Below the pieces are notes generated by a model. The model did not search any database. It saw nothing but the letters and a program-made list of their open reading frames with translations, and was not told where the DNA came from. Below, one piece after another: positions 1 to 12,429 of a DNA stretch of 64,000 nucleotides. Where the stretch lies: assembly GCA_030062745.1 (NCBI GenBank), contig CP099851.1:6511661-6575660 (forward strand), read 5' to 3'. Origin of the DNA: Capitulum mitella (taxonomy: Eukaryota > Arthropoda > Thecostraca > Pollicipedomorpha > Pollicipedidae). The position numbers and the translations under genes are program-made. The number at the start of each line of letters is the position of its first letter. Position 1 is the first letter of the stretch.

Positions 1-940
1 TATCAGTGGTCATTTGAGTTGAAAGGTTGCAAGCTAGCCTGATGAACATGCGACCATGGCGATTTTCTTTTTTTCATAGCCCTGGCGCCGCCTACATTAA
101 GTGAACAATTCAATACGCTTTGTTTTTTTTAAAATATAGAATGACTGTTGAATACTTAAAAAAAAGATGTGATGAACTGTTAGATTAATTTTGATTTCGG
201 AAACAATTTTTCCTTTCAAGACCTGTGAACATTTATGAATTTTCTTAAAATTGTAAGCGTATGGTCCAAAGAAAAAGTGTCATCCATTAGCCCTCGAACC
301 TTGCCGATTGCATCAAAAGTAGTCAATGAACAACGGAGATATAACAAGTCAAAATCACCTCCTTCTGTCTTTTTTCTGCGTTTTTTCGCGTGGTTGCCAG
401 ATACACGACCAGGAAAATTCTGGAGATCTGTAGGTAAAAGCGATCATGTGTAGCTGCAATGTCACCAAAATGAGATATGCGTAAGAAGGCCCAAACTATT
501 TCTGGGGGGTTTACGACATTGGTGAAAGCTTAACTCGCGTTTTGTTACTTCGAAACAAAACGCGTTATGTGCTATGTATCCACTATATGCATAAGTCATG
601 CATGTTCTTCGTTTCACAGGGTCCTGGCTACTGCACAGTTATCTAGCGTGACAATGTCGCTCCTGCTCGTACATGGATCTTTGAAACAAGACGGCGGATA
701 AATGAGAAACCAACAGCGCACACTGCAATCTGCTTCTGCTCTGTTTATCTCTCCCCTGAAAACAAATCTCCAGGAATGTGTCACGGTCTCCTGGCCGCCT
801 CTGAATCATCTCTAAGTGGCGGTCACGTATGCCCCTGAATCAATCAGCCCGAACTGTTTAAATAGCGAGACCTAACCCTGTCCGACCGTGCCCGGCACGC
901 TGAGGTGATCTTTGGCCGGCCGCAGTCTTACATCCGTGCA
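1..940. other. AT-rich non-coding stretch
   Basis: Moderately AT-rich DNA with short A and T runs. I see no coding exon, RNA gene or clear repeat. Confidence 0.5.
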
Positions 941-949
941 GCCCTGACG

Positions 950-1830
950 GTATCGTCGGACGACCTGCGACGCCGTCAGGCACAGCGGTCATCGGGTGAC
1001 TGTCGCGGTCATGAAGGCCGGGCCGCCGGCCTTCGCCCCCCCCCCCCTTTCCGCGACCCGTACGGCGACCGCGGCAGGTCCTGGTCCGCAGGCGCCACGT
1101 CAGGTCCGTGAGGCCGGAACGTCACTGGATGCGCCGTTGCCGTCGCCAGCTGTCCCCCGATCGGGTCTGCGTCACAGCGCGGCGGGCACGTGGTCGCTGA
1201 TTCCTCCCGTCATCGACTGGAGGCATCCTGTGGAAGGGGAGGGGGAGCGTAAGGGCAAGGGCAGGTCCAGGATTTCGGGCGGGTGTGGTGCACATGTTCG
1301 CGGTGGTCGGACCTGGACCGTGTGTTAGACCGCTTAATGACGCTTAATAACGTTTCTGGCGTTAAATGTTTTTAGAACATATTCGGACAAGGAGAGCGCC
1401 CTCACCCGTCTGGATCCGCCCCTGGTCTGTTTGTGTGAGTATGTGACGCCGTGACGGGTGTATGAGCCGGTCCTCACGTGTCTCGCGCCAGACGGCCGTG
1501 ACGCACCAGACAGCGCTCTCGCGCCCCCGTGCAGTGCCTCCCCGGAGACGGGCCCGGTCCGCCGGCCGATCACATCCGGGGCTGGGGCTCTGGCGGCCAC
1601 CGCCGGTCGGGCATGCCGCGCCGTTTATTCACTGTTCCAGTGGGCGAGCGGTGTGGCCGGCCGTACGGCGGCGGCGGCGGCGGCGGCGCCGAGCTAGTGG
1701 ACCGGCCGCCGCCACTGACGGCGGGCGGCGCGCCGCGACCGCGCCGCTTCGGCCGCACGTCTGGAAGTGGCGCGGTGCTGGCGCGACGGGCGAATCGAGG
1801 TAGGTGCGATGCGTTTCGCGTGGTCCGTAC
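950..1830. promoter_or_regulatory. GC/CpG island, function unknown
   Basis: A block of about 0.9 kb much richer in G, C and CpG than its flanks, with a C run near 1038 and a GGC-type triplet run near 1668-1690. Open frames on both strands are GC-composition shadows with no recognisable domain. By analogy with the other islands here it may be a promoter region, but I see no TATA box or convincing first exon. Confidence 0.35.
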
Positions 1831-1899
1831 GGCGAGGTGCTCGGGACGAAATTTAGCGCATTTGACGCCGGAAAGCCAGATCAGCAATGGGCGGTGATG

Positions 1900-3340
1900 T
1901 TTCAGAACGTTCTTCCCCGCCTCGGGGGTTCCAGTGGACAGAATTCTGATGAGGACGGATGCCCTGTGCCGTGGATTATGTGAGCGTTGGTAGTGCCACT
2001 GTCGACGCCCGCTGTAGAGCGTAATGCGAACATTTTTCCATAGTCTGATTCGATCTTCGTCTGTTCCACTCTGCCCATATCCGGACCCAGTGTGTATCAA
2101 ATGGGACCTTTTATCCGTATGCGATCCATTTAGTTAGTTCGCCAATCACACAAAAAATATTTACATTGGCATCAGTTAAATGCCAAATGATGATTTTAAA
2201 CAATGCTGTACTGATTTTGAATTTAAACTAAATTGAAAAATTTCGGTGTATTTTTTAATATATCAACGGCAGAATTTGAACAGGAAAAAAAATTTACGGA
2301 AAGATACATGCTTTATGATGAACAAAGTCCTAAGCATTACAACAGACATTTAAAAGTTTGTATTAGCTATGCAACGCATAGCTGTGAAAAGAGGCCACTA
2401 CGTCTGATATTAATTTGGCACCTTTGTTGTACACAAAAACCATGCTGCGTATTGCACAAAGCATACCCAGAATGGGCCGGTGTAAGGTGCACACAGTGCA
2501 GACAAGATGAGTCCCAGTCATAGGCCTGCATCATTCTCCGCGAAACAATATCACCATTCGAGTGCTGCATGTAAACTGCCTAAAGGCAGTACACAGATCT
2601 TTCATGCAGTCAGCGCAAAGAGACCTTTTTTTAAGGCCCGCAGCGCAACAACGGTAACAAAGTCATTGTTAGTGCAGCAGTTTTTTTTCGCATCACGATC
2701 GCCTGCTGCTGAATATAGCAGTTTTAGTCACATATGTGATCATTTGGTAATGAATACTGAAAGCATATTAGATAATGTCTTTATTAAAGTTAAGGCACTC
2801 ATTGAGATCTTGCATTTGTAGGGTGGTACACACTTATTAGTGCATATGGCGACATTGAAAGAATTTTCCTCCAAAGTTTCTTTTACTAACGAAACCCTGG
2901 GAAATATAATTTGGCATGAACATGTGCTTCAGAGTTGTCTCAGTTTTGTATGAATGATGGTACGCGGCAAGTCTTAAATATTTCGTCCGTGAAAACTGGT
3001 GAAGGTCAGAACTGCGTATCATCCTGCGATGTTTTTGTACGGCGAACATAATTTATGCGTATATTTACGATTAAATAGTGGGTGAAAGCTCTGTCATGCG
3101 TTAACATGCAATTCAGTGACAATCCCACGTCAGTTTCATGGTAAAATGAATTTAAGTTGTTGACATCAATAATCAGCTTGAACTTCAGTAAATAAGAACC
3201 CTAAGGTCACAAGCCTGAATACGGTTCTGGAATCTTCAAGATACGCAAACTAGGAATCACAGAAAATGCTGACGCCATTTTTGGTTAATGATAATGTACA
3301 TACATCAGTATATAGGCTGATTTTTCAAGCTGTTTCTAAA
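1900..3340. other. non-coding, nothing recognised
   Basis: Ordinary AT-leaning DNA. No exon-like frame with splice sites, no RNA gene and no clear tandem repeat. Confidence 0.4.
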
Positions 3341-3439
3341 ATAAACACCGTTGAATAGGCTTCATATAGTGACGGATCCAAGGGGGATGTGAGCGGGGCG
3401 CCCCCCCCCCTCCCCGTCCCGGCATTTTGTCGCTCTTAC

Positions 3440-4290
3440 CCGGGTAAGGGCACCTCATGAAAAGCCCTGAGCAACCGAAAGCGGGGATAGAACGAGACCC
3501 TGTAATACCACGGAGACACCTCTGGAATGGCGCGTGAAAACCATGACGTTTAAAGGTGCCTGACACCAAGGAGACGCCTCTGGGATGGTGTATTGGTGCC
3601 CTGTTGATCAAAAGATGCCCCTGTAACACCAGGGGGTCGCCGTGCGATGGTATCTCTGTGTCCTGTTGATCAAAGGTGGCACTGTGTCACCGAGGAGACA
3701 TCCTTGGGTTCGAGTACGGGTGCATCACTGTTCCAAGGGTGTCCCTGGGACAACAGGGTCGCGCCTCTGTGATGGAGTATGGGCTACCTGTCATTCCAGA
3801 AGTCCATGTGACATTACGTGGTCGCCCCTGTAATGGTTTATAATCCACCTGCCGATAAAAAGGCGCCCCTGCGACACCAAGGAGCCTCCTCTGTGACAGA
3901 GTATGGATGCGCTGTCATTAGAAAAAGAGCTGCCATGACACCAAGGAGGCTCCCCTGTGATGGAGCACGGACGCCATGTCGCTTAAAAAGGCGCCCTTTG
4001 ACACCAAGGAGGAGACCCTGAGATGGCGCATGAGTGACTCGCCGTCGAAACGGTGCCCCTGTGACACCGGCGGCGCGCCTTTGTGATGGAGTGTGGGCGC
4101 CCGTTGTTGAAAGGGCGCCCTTTGACATCAAACAGCCGCCCATGTGGTGGAGTATGGATGGTCGTTAAAAGGCGCTGCTGTGTTACTAAGAAGGCGCTTC
4201 TGTGATGGTGCATGGGCAGTCCGTCATTCAAAAGGCATCCCTATAAAACAAATGCACCCCGTTGAAGGCCACGACACCTCATTGTTGAAA
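3440..4290. repeat. diverged ~70-bp minisatellite
   Basis: About a dozen diverged copies of a unit of roughly 65-70 bp. Landmarks that recur in each copy are GACACCAAGGAG, CTGTGATGGAGTATGG and a segment like GTCATTAAAAAGGCGCCC. Copies differ by substitutions and small indels, so the array is old. Its left end follows a G/C-run element near 3370-3415. Traces continue to about 4520. Confidence 0.75.
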
Positions 4291-4299
4291 ATAACGCCT

Positions 4300-5110
4300 T
4301 AGGAACATCGAAGAGGCAAGTTTTAGAAATAGACGCCCTTTTGTTAGAATGGCTCCCTGGTGACGAGAGGCACAAAGCCAGACCCAGCGTTCAGAATGTT
4401 TGATTTGAATTTCTTTGCGAACGAACTTTGTCCGTGGAAACAAAGGCACACCATCGTGAAAGTGTCTATGTGACATCGTGCGATTTTGTGATAGGACGTG
4501 GGTACCCTTCTGTTAAAAACATCGAGGAAAAACATCGAGTCATCGTCGGTCGAGTCCGCTGCGGACAACTGATCGAGTAAGCTGCGTTGTAGAGCGAAAA
4601 CATCCCTCCCGGAATAATTCTGTGGAAGAAAGAGCTTGCATGCTGGCGCATTGGAAACGCAAACAGAAGATTTAAAGAACTGTGCTGCTTTCTAGCGAAA
4701 ATTTCGTGATTCAGTGGATGCAACGTTACTGGGCTCCAGAAAGCGTTCCGGCCGGTCCAGGTCGGCCCAGACTCCTCAGCTTTATTTTTTCTGCTAGTTG
4801 GAGGAAGTCTCTCGACCTCTGCTCTCGCTCGTAAATAGTCAAGTCCGCATTTCTTACTCGGTTTCGTTCATTCTGCCCAAACATCTTGAGTACTGAGGTG
4901 GTGGGCTGAAATGGAGGGAGATGGAAACCATTCTCTTGTCCGGAGAGTAGACAGAGACCCTATGCGTGGCGTGGGCTAATTTGTTTTGTAGACTAGGAAT
5001 TAAAAAAATCTACATCCGGAAAAATTGCAGTGATGAAGAAATTACGTTCTGATTTTTCGGAATTTTGCTGTTTTAAAGACTTGCAAAATGTAGCCATGCT
5101 ATGAGCAGTA
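4300..5110. other. non-coding, nothing recognised
   Basis: Past the decayed end of the ~70-bp array I see no gene or repeat in this stretch. Confidence 0.4.
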
Positions 5111-5119
5111 TTCTGTTCA

Positions 5120-5290
5120 GTTTTATTTGGGTTGCAAGAATCAGAGGTCGCAACCTTTTGGACTGTCCTCTCATACATTCGCTTGCAGCAAGAAAGTACT
5201 TAACAAGATATCTTGTCGACAGCTTCCAAGAAAAAAAACAGATAAAGACCAGCCGGATCATTTCTTTATTGCGCATATTTGTGGGTCGCA
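5120..5290 (+). repeat. dispersed repeat, copy 1
   Basis: Part of a diverged direct duplication. The stretch with ACATTCGCTTGCAGCAAGAAA, then CAGCTTCCAAGAAAA, then CCGGATCATTTC is matched in the same order and spacing about 0.72 kb downstream. It looks like an old mobile-element fragment or segmental duplication. No protein domain is recognised. Confidence 0.5.
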
Positions 5291-5849
5291 TGGGTACAAA
5301 AGGCAAGAAGAATTTGGATAATAGCAGTAAAGATGACTAGACTGCCAGAACCTGGATCGCGCAACGAAAACAATGAGTCAGTGCAGACATTGCAGTCAAC
5401 TTGTTAAAAAAGAGCTTCTCGACCAGCTGGGCAACGCACATTACATATCATTGTATAAAAGAGACAGGATGGACCCCTTGAAAGTCTGGAGATTACGCAG
5501 TTGTCTCAAACTCATCGGGAATGAGATGCAGTTGGCAATAGAACGTTCAGGCACAATTTTCCGCGTCGACGCCAGCCAGCGTCAGCGAGTCTGGAATACG
5601 CGAGTAGCTGCGGCTCGCAAAGTGCGTTCAGAGGCACTCTCCCGGCATATTATTTGTGTGTTTTGTGTTTTGAGATTTTGCTGTCCATGGGTCAAGTTAA
5701 ACACTCGGTGAATGAACCCAAAGTCTTTGAAACCGATCTCCGAGGTAAAATCCGTCTATCCTAGCTGTCGACGTTTGCTGGATATATGATAGTGCTTGTG
5801 TTTTCCAGACATTAAACGAACAGCGAAATTGATGGCGCGATCTGTCTGG

Positions 5850-6040
5850 CGGGAGATTGATTGTTCGGCTTTCAATGTCCGTTCTTTCACACATTCACTT
5901 TCAACAAGAAAATACTGCAACAACATGCTTCATCGGCAGCTCGCAAGAAAACAAACCCGTAGAAAGGTCAACCTGATTTCTTGGCTCTCAACCCGTGGAG
6001 AAAACGATGGACAATTTGCCACCGTAATTTATATTTTCCG
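5850..6040 (+). repeat. dispersed repeat, copy 2
   Basis: Second copy of the element near 5120-5290, with ACATTCACTTTCAACAAGAAA, CAGCTCGCAAGAAAA and AACCTGATTTC in the same order. Identity by eye is roughly two thirds. Between the copies a 112-codon frame (5373-5711) has no recognised family. Confidence 0.5.
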
Positions 6041-6099
6041 TCGAAATCGTCAGAAGAGGTCTTTGATTCAATATCTGAGTCCGCATTCTCGCGTCTGAT

Positions 6100-7830
6100 A
6101 AGGGAGGCTCAAAGGTAACGTGATCTGCGGGCGCATACAACAAAGGCGACGTACCCGCGTCGGTAATGAACCCTTTTATATCTTAAAATCAGTTATGAAA
6201 ATGACAGCATTTTTTATGCCTGGAGAAACTTGGCTTTACGGACAGAATATATATTGCTTGGATACGTAAGTTTCTCTCGACACAACGAAGGTTACCTATT
6301 TTGCTAATCATGCTCGAGGTCCAGGAGCCTATAAAGGACATTTTTGAACTGATTAGGTTAAAGTTAGTTTGAACCAAGGCTAGCGTGAACATCGCTGATG
6401 CACCAATTATGTTGAATAATGTAAGAATAATGTAAGAATAATCTTAATGAGTCTGAACCTAAGAATACTTTTTTGAATATAGCATAAGCCTCATTTGGTC
6501 GATGTATGAGGCCTCTGCTTTGGTATGAAGCAGAAACATGCCTGGATCCCGACCGAGTGCAGGTTACGCTCGTTTTACGCTCGTCCGATGCCAAACTGAG
6601 CGGAGTGAGAGTTTCTCCACTTAGACTCTGCTTTGCTCGGTCGGAACACGACCTTTCGGAGACGACGCAGAGACACGCCCAGGTCAGCGAAAGGTTTAAT
6701 GCAAAACGAGGACACTGCATCCCATCGGACCCAGGTGCTTGTCTGGACTCATCAGTTCTGGCTTTCGGTTGCTGTGAGAAAAATTAGCGGTAACCGGCAT
6801 TCCAACCGCCACCGCCAGCTCGTCGAAAACGGCCATCGCTGAACTTGTTTAGTTCTCGTCGCCTGTCTTAAACATACCACAATTTTTTCAGTTTCAATCT
6901 CAATATCCTTCTAAGTTCTGATATAAGTTTGGTGCGCTTAAGTAATGTTGTAACAGGCCCATCCAGTAACTGTGTCTCTTGCGTGCAGCCGTGACAGCGT
7001 TAGAGGATGGGGAAGCTGTTTTACTTCTTAGAAAAGTTTGATGTTTACCTTCGGTGATTTGGTATCACTTGGATTTTATTATTTTCACGCCTGTTGTGTG
7101 CATAAATTGTTGGCTTGTTAGTCCAGTATATCCCCTTTCCTATAAATAAGGCAGCTGTGCAGCCTTCTTAGTTCATTTTGCGTTTTTAGTCTGAAATTGC
7201 CGCAAGATTCATGCTGAAAATCATCATCACTCGTCACTTCCTACAGCGTCGATGATTCGGTATTTACTCGTTCTGTATTATCGTGAAGCAAACCGACATG
7301 ATAGAGAAACAATCGGATTGCAGTTGAATAAGATTATCTATCTCTAGTGTTCAGACTAAAGGTTGCTGTCTGTGAAACTCGGGGAAGCTCAGGTTTTTGC
7401 TCAATAGCACTATGACTACAGGTCCAAAGGCTGTTAATTTAAACGCCTACCAATTTGTATTGGTTACGATATTAGCTGCAGCGACATGGCGCGCAACATC
7501 ATCTCATTTTGTACGTGTTATTGAAGCGGTTTAATGTTAATATGAAGCAGTGGTGATTGCCATGAGATATTCCCAAGCTGCGAAAGATGTGTTTGCTTAA
7601 ACGATCGTTACAGAGATCGATGCGATGATCTACGCCGAGGGCGCACGAACGCCACATCTGCACCATTTAGCGGGGTCGGTGAGGGCCCTTCCACACTCAT
7701 GATTAGCACGCGTTTTATGAGCTGCTTCGAGCACGCCTCTTGCCATGCACACAAGCGAACGTTGCCGCAAATTAGGTAAAAATCGGCTGGTTTAGCTGCT
7801 GGCATCCGTTTTATCGCCGATAACTTTGCC
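6100..7830. other. non-coding, nothing recognised
   Basis: AT-leaning DNA without recognisable genes or repeats, ending at the GC island near 7.84 kb. Confidence 0.4.
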
Positions 7831-7839
7831 ACCCGCCAC

Positions 7840-8520
7840 TCAGGCGTGCATCGTAACATGCCTGACGAGCTTTCCGTCTTCTGCACGCACGTCTGCGTGC
7901 GCACGTGCTCTTCAGGCGGTCGCGCAGTGGCTGGGCCGAGCGCCCGCGGCGGCGGCGGCGGCGCGCGCCGCTTGGCAGCAGACGACAAGCCTTGCCAATT
8001 CTCTCCAAGGTCTTTAAATGCCAGTGACGTCATGCCGTTTCAAAATGGCGACCGGCTGGGCGGACGGGTGGCGCCAAACGGGAGGGGTGAGTACTCCGGC
8101 GATTTCGCGCGGTTTTCGCGCGTTTCGCGCGCGGTTTTCGCGCCGACGGCTCTGCGCATGCTTTTGGGTCAGGGTGGGGAGGCTTTTGCGCTGGCTGGGC
8201 GGGCGGCGGCGGCGTGGCGACCCGTTTTCGGCGCGAAGGTCACCGGGTCTGGCGCGGGCGGCCGTCGGCGGGCGACGGGCGGCCGCACCGCCGCCGGCGC
8301 TCGCCGGTGCCCATTACCTTCGGCCGCCGGCGACGTGGGGCCGTTCGTGTGCCGCGTCTCGCCCGGTTTATGACCCGGCGAGAGATGAGCTGTTTGGAGC
8401 GGTCGAGCAGCGGGCTTCCGGTGGACGTGGTCCGGCGCACGTGGTCGCGAGCGCCGCCAGACGCACCAGCGGCACCGCTCAACTTGGGCGAAAGCTGCTC
8501 GGGCGATGTCCGCACCTGAT
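7840..8520 (+). promoter_or_regulatory. GC/CpG island with CCAAT, CRE and start-codon context
   Basis: Sharp GC-rich block. A CCAAT box lies at 7995-7999 and a palindromic CRE (TGACGTCA) at 8025-8032, followed 12 bases later by CAAAATGGCG, which is both a good start context and a YY1/Pho-type site. This order is typical of CpG-island promoters. It points to a plus-strand transcription start near 8.0 kb, but no downstream exons were found. Confidence 0.45.
8045..8086 (+). CDS. candidate first coding exon (14 codons)
   Basis: ATG in the context CAAAATGG opens MATGWADGWRQTGG and is followed exactly by a strong splice donor, GTGAGTAC, at 8087. The CCAAT box and CRE just upstream support a promoter. 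No further exon of this putative gene is recognised, so the product is unknown. The ATG may instead be incidental, because the same motif is a YY1/Pho site. Confidence 0.25.
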
Positions 8521-8579
8521 TTTGTCGACGCGTTTTGATTTTGGTGGCTTATTTTTGTTTTATGAGTGAACGACGCTGA

Positions 8580-9880
8580 GGGCATATGAATATGATTAAG
8601 AGCAGGTTCATGTGCACATCCCTTCAGGTGTGTGAACATCCACAGGCTTCTATCTTGCTGCCGGCTTCAGTGATATTTTATGCCATGGAAGGAGCTTAAA
8701 AGTGTTTAAGTTGCGATCACAGTTAAACGTGTCGGATGGTCGTATTCACGAGTCATGCCCTACGTCGGTGTGCAAAGGGTCCTGTCGCGATAAAGCTATG
8801 CCATGTTCAAGACGCATTCCCTTTTCGGTTTTCGAGTGCTGATGGAACTTCTCTGGTTAAATGAATTAGCGGAAAGTTACATTCACAGGCAATTAAATTA
8901 TCCGAAGACCCGAGACGCATTTCTGTAGGATTGCCAGATTTTGGAACACAAACCATTGTCTACATGCGTTCAGACTGGAAAGAACAGGCGAAAAGGAGAA
9001 AAATGCTGGCGGCCGGAAATAATCCTTCCACGCCACGCGTGTCTTTCTAAGAGCTCTACAACTAGCAAAACCAACATTTGAGACTCATATCGTTTCGCTT
9101 CGGGTAATGAGCAGCTTTTGTTGTGTGAGAAATTCGCTGCTTAAGAACTTTTCGCCAGCATCCAACTTTTTCGCGATATGCGTATGTTCAGTCGTCTTCA
9201 TACCCCCTTTTGTAATTCCTTGCTAGCAGCATTCATTTCATCTCAGCTGCTACCTCTGTGATTTCTTTTTATCATTTAGCTTTTGATCTTAAACTTTGCG
9301 TCTTGTGATTCCATGCCATCAAGTGATATTACATCTTAATCTATTTCCCGTTGTGACTCCCCGCTATGTGGGCAATCGTTTTATAGCAGTTTGTACCTCT
9401 TGTGACTGCTTGCTATCAGCAGTCATTTTATCCCAGCCTATAGGTACATCGTGGTCGGCTAACCGACGACCTATAAGTGTGTGTGCAAATTAAGAGAGAA
9501 AAGCGACGCGATTGTAGAAGCTACCCTCCCGACCTACATTCATCCTGTTGTTTGGTGCACCTGGGTCCGCTCTTGGTCAAACTCGTCAAAGTAATTCACG
9601 ATTGGAAATTATGAAAAAAACTGAACCGTGAGGCCTCGTGTTATCGGCAGATCGACTTGAAAACATTCGGAATATTCTCCGAAAGGGAAAAGAAAAATGT
9701 GCAGAAGCATTCTACGTGAGCAGAAGGGTCCGAGACAATTTAATTGAGACTACTTAAGACGGTGAAAAAGAAAACATTCCGTTCGTCACCCGGAACGCGG
9801 TTCAGCCTTTACAGTTCACTCTAGTTTTTGAAACGACGCTGTGGTGAAAAGTAATCTTGAAACATGTATTTCTTAATAAT
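8580..9880. other. non-coding, with a short diverged repeat
   Basis: No gene seen. Between about 9195 and 9440 four diverged segments share the pattern CTTGTGACT, GCTATCAGCAG and CATTTTATCNCAG at intervals of roughly 45-90 bp, the remnant of an old tandem repeat. Confidence 0.4.
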
Positions 9881-9882
9881 CA

Positions 9883-9890
9883 ATATATAT

Positions 9891-9922
<32 letters not shown>

Positions 9923-9924
9923 AT
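9883..9924. repeat. (AT)n microsatellite
   Basis: Almost uninterrupted alternating A and T over about 42 bp, with one phase slip (AA) in the middle. Confidence 0.95.
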
Positions 9925-9929
9925 AGTCA

Positions 9930-10829
9930 AGTCTTAGTCAATAATTTCCTACTGGCGTTTTGAGTTTTGATACACGATGTGCTTCATTTTAGGTTGAATT
10001 TCGTACAATGTCGGGCGTTACAGAGAAAGGAAAGACAGCTGTGCTACTCAGGTCTTCTCAAACCAGGGTTCTTTCAAAGCGTTAAGGCGCATTGCAGCTA
10101 TGCAGCAGTTGACCAGCTGATTGACTGATCTCAGGTGAAAGGTTCCAGTTACTGGATGAAGTCACCAAACAATGATTTTTGACAACCTCCTCATGCCTAG
10201 CATTGGTTTTTGCTGATGCAAAATGTTTGGAACACTTAGGGGTGAGGTCATCGGTGTGTTTAAAAAGCCATTTTTTTATTTAGCCTCAGATGTTCAAGTG
10301 GGTGGCACTGTTGACTGTTGTTTTGAGACAAACCGAGGCCTTCAGCAACAGTGCCATGTAAACTTGGCAGACCGATATATTTTTAACATTTCTTTCAGCA
10401 GTCTCCCTTACAGCACCGTCCCGGTTGCAATGCGTAGCGTCATATCTGAATCGGAAACCTATGTTTCTGAAAAAAAAAACACTGGCGTGGACGACTCAGC
10501 AGAGGTTCGGATGATTTTTTTGTAAATCCTTCAGGCCCCGTGGAGAATCACAGCACATGGGAAGTATGCTGTACCCTCTCTGAGGCCGTGAGGCGCTGTT
10601 GTCGAATGGCAGCGTCGTGTCGCGTTAGGGCGGCCGGCCCCAGCTGTATGCGTGGCCGGGGGTCGCAGTGGGCCCACTCAGGGTCGACATCCATTTCCCA
10701 AATATTTATTCCGGCGTAATATACAGTTGGCTGCGTGATCGATCCCCGGCTCGGGAGAGGGGCCATCGATCAGCCGTGTCAGCCGTGCGGCCGGCGGCGC
10801 ACCCACGGAGCCCGGCCATCGCCTGCCCT
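9930..10829. other. non-coding, nothing recognised
   Basis: An open frame at 10223-10525 has no recognised domain and no coding context. Composition becomes GC-rich from about 10.6 kb towards the minisatellite. Confidence 0.35.
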
Positions 10830-11742
10830 GCTGAGGACCCGGCCCACTCCCCGGCACACCGGCGGAAGACAGGGCCCGCTCACCGACACACCGACTGAGG
10901 ACAGGGCCCGCTCACCGACACACCGACTGAGGACAGGGCCCGCTCACCGACACACCGACTGAGGACAGGGTCCGCTCACCGACACACCGACTGAGGACTC
11001 GGCCCGCTCCCTGACACACCAGCTGAGGACAGGGTCCGCTCACCGACACACCAACTGAGGAGAGGGTCCGCTCACCGACACACCGACTGAGGGCAGGGTC
11101 CGCTCACCGACACACCGACTGAGGGCAGGGTCCGCTCACCGACACACCAGCTGAGGACAGGGCCCGCTCACCGACACACCGACTGAGGACAGGGCCTGCT
11201 CCCTGACACACCAGCTGGGGACAGGGCCCGCTCACTGACACACCGACTGAGGGCAGGGTCCGCGCACCGACACACCAGCTGCGGACAGGGCCCGCTCACC
11301 GACTTACCGACTGAGGACAGGGCCCGCTCACCGACACACCGACTGAGGACTGGGCCCACTCCCCGACACACCAGCTGAGGACAGGGTCCGCTCACCGACA
11401 CACCGACTGAGGACTGGGCCCACTCCCCGGCACACCAGCTGAGGACAGGGTCCGCTCACCGACACACCGACTGAGGACAGGGTCCGCTCCCTGACACACC
11501 AGCTGAGGACAGGGTCCGCTCACCGATACACCAGCTGAGGACAGGGCCCGCTCACCGACACACCGACTGAGGACAGGGCCTGCTCCCTGACACACCAGCT
11601 GAGGACAGGGTCCGCTCACCGACACGCCAGCTGAGGGCAGGGTCCGCTCACCGACACACCAGCTGAGGACAGGGCCCGCTCACCGACACACCGACTGTGG
11701 ACTGCGTCCGCTCCCCGACACACCAGCTGAGTACTCGGCCCA
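10830..11742. repeat. 32-bp minisatellite, ~28 copies
   Basis: Regular 32-bp tandem array. The core GACAGGGCCCGCTCACCG is followed by ACACACCGACTGAG or its variant ACACACCAGCTGAG; a second variant core has CCACTCCCCG or CTGCTCCCTG. Variants are interspersed rather than in blocks. Read on the minus strand, most units contain a donor-like TCG|GTGAGCG and an acceptor-like CCCTGTCCTCAG|, as in the splice-site arrays of the two genes further right. Confidence 0.95.
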
Positions 11743-11949
11743 CCTTTAAATCAGACATTATTAGATTCGGCCCTCGCAAAACATCGGACGACTGTAGTTT
11801 TCTGCTCTTCTGTGGTTGCTTCGGCACCTCCAGGGTTGACTGAACACCCTCAAGATTTGTGAATTTAACGTGGCTCCTATGGGATGGGAACTCACACTGG
11901 TTTGGAGTCCTCAGAAAAAGCATGCGCATACATTCTCCATCCCTTTAAA

Positions 11950-12420
11950 CAAGCTGCACACCTGCCCTCAGCCTCGGCCTGCAAACGTCGCCGCCACGGG
12001 CCCGCAGCTCGGCCTCCTTCCTGCTCGCACGCGACGTCTTGCTGATCTCTCAGGCTGCGGAATGCTCTCTTTCTGCGCCTGGCTCTTCGGCGCCCGTGAT
12101 CTTCCCCGTCGCCGTCTCCCCATCGTAGACACGCGGGGTCTGCCAGCACTCCGTGGTGGGGTGTGACTGCGTTTCACGACGTTTTTTCATCAACGCCCGT
12201 GGAGCGCAACGCATAATTCCGGCTGCCGAGTTGAGAGGCGGGACGCCACCTCTGTTCCGCCCTGATGGCATCCCTGGTCGGAGTCCACTCGGGACTGCGC
12301 GGCGAGGCGCCGCGCGCGCCGCCGCCATTTTGTTGCTGAATGCTGCGCGGCCGGCGCCAGACACACTCCAGGAGCCGTGACGTCATCGGCAGCCTCGGGC
12401 CGGGAGGTGATTAAAACGAC
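11950..12420 (-). promoter_or_regulatory. GC/CpG island with CRE and start-codon context
   Basis: On the minus strand a CRE (TGACGTCA, 12378-12385) is followed about 50 bp downstream by CAAAATGGCG with the ATG at 12328-12326, the same pair of motifs as at 8.03 kb but facing the other way. The frame from this ATG (MAAARAAPRRAVPSGL...) stays open for about 90 codons but has no recognised domain, and a good donor is not obvious. Probably a promoter region. Confidence 0.4.
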
Positions 12421-12429
12421 GCAGAGGTT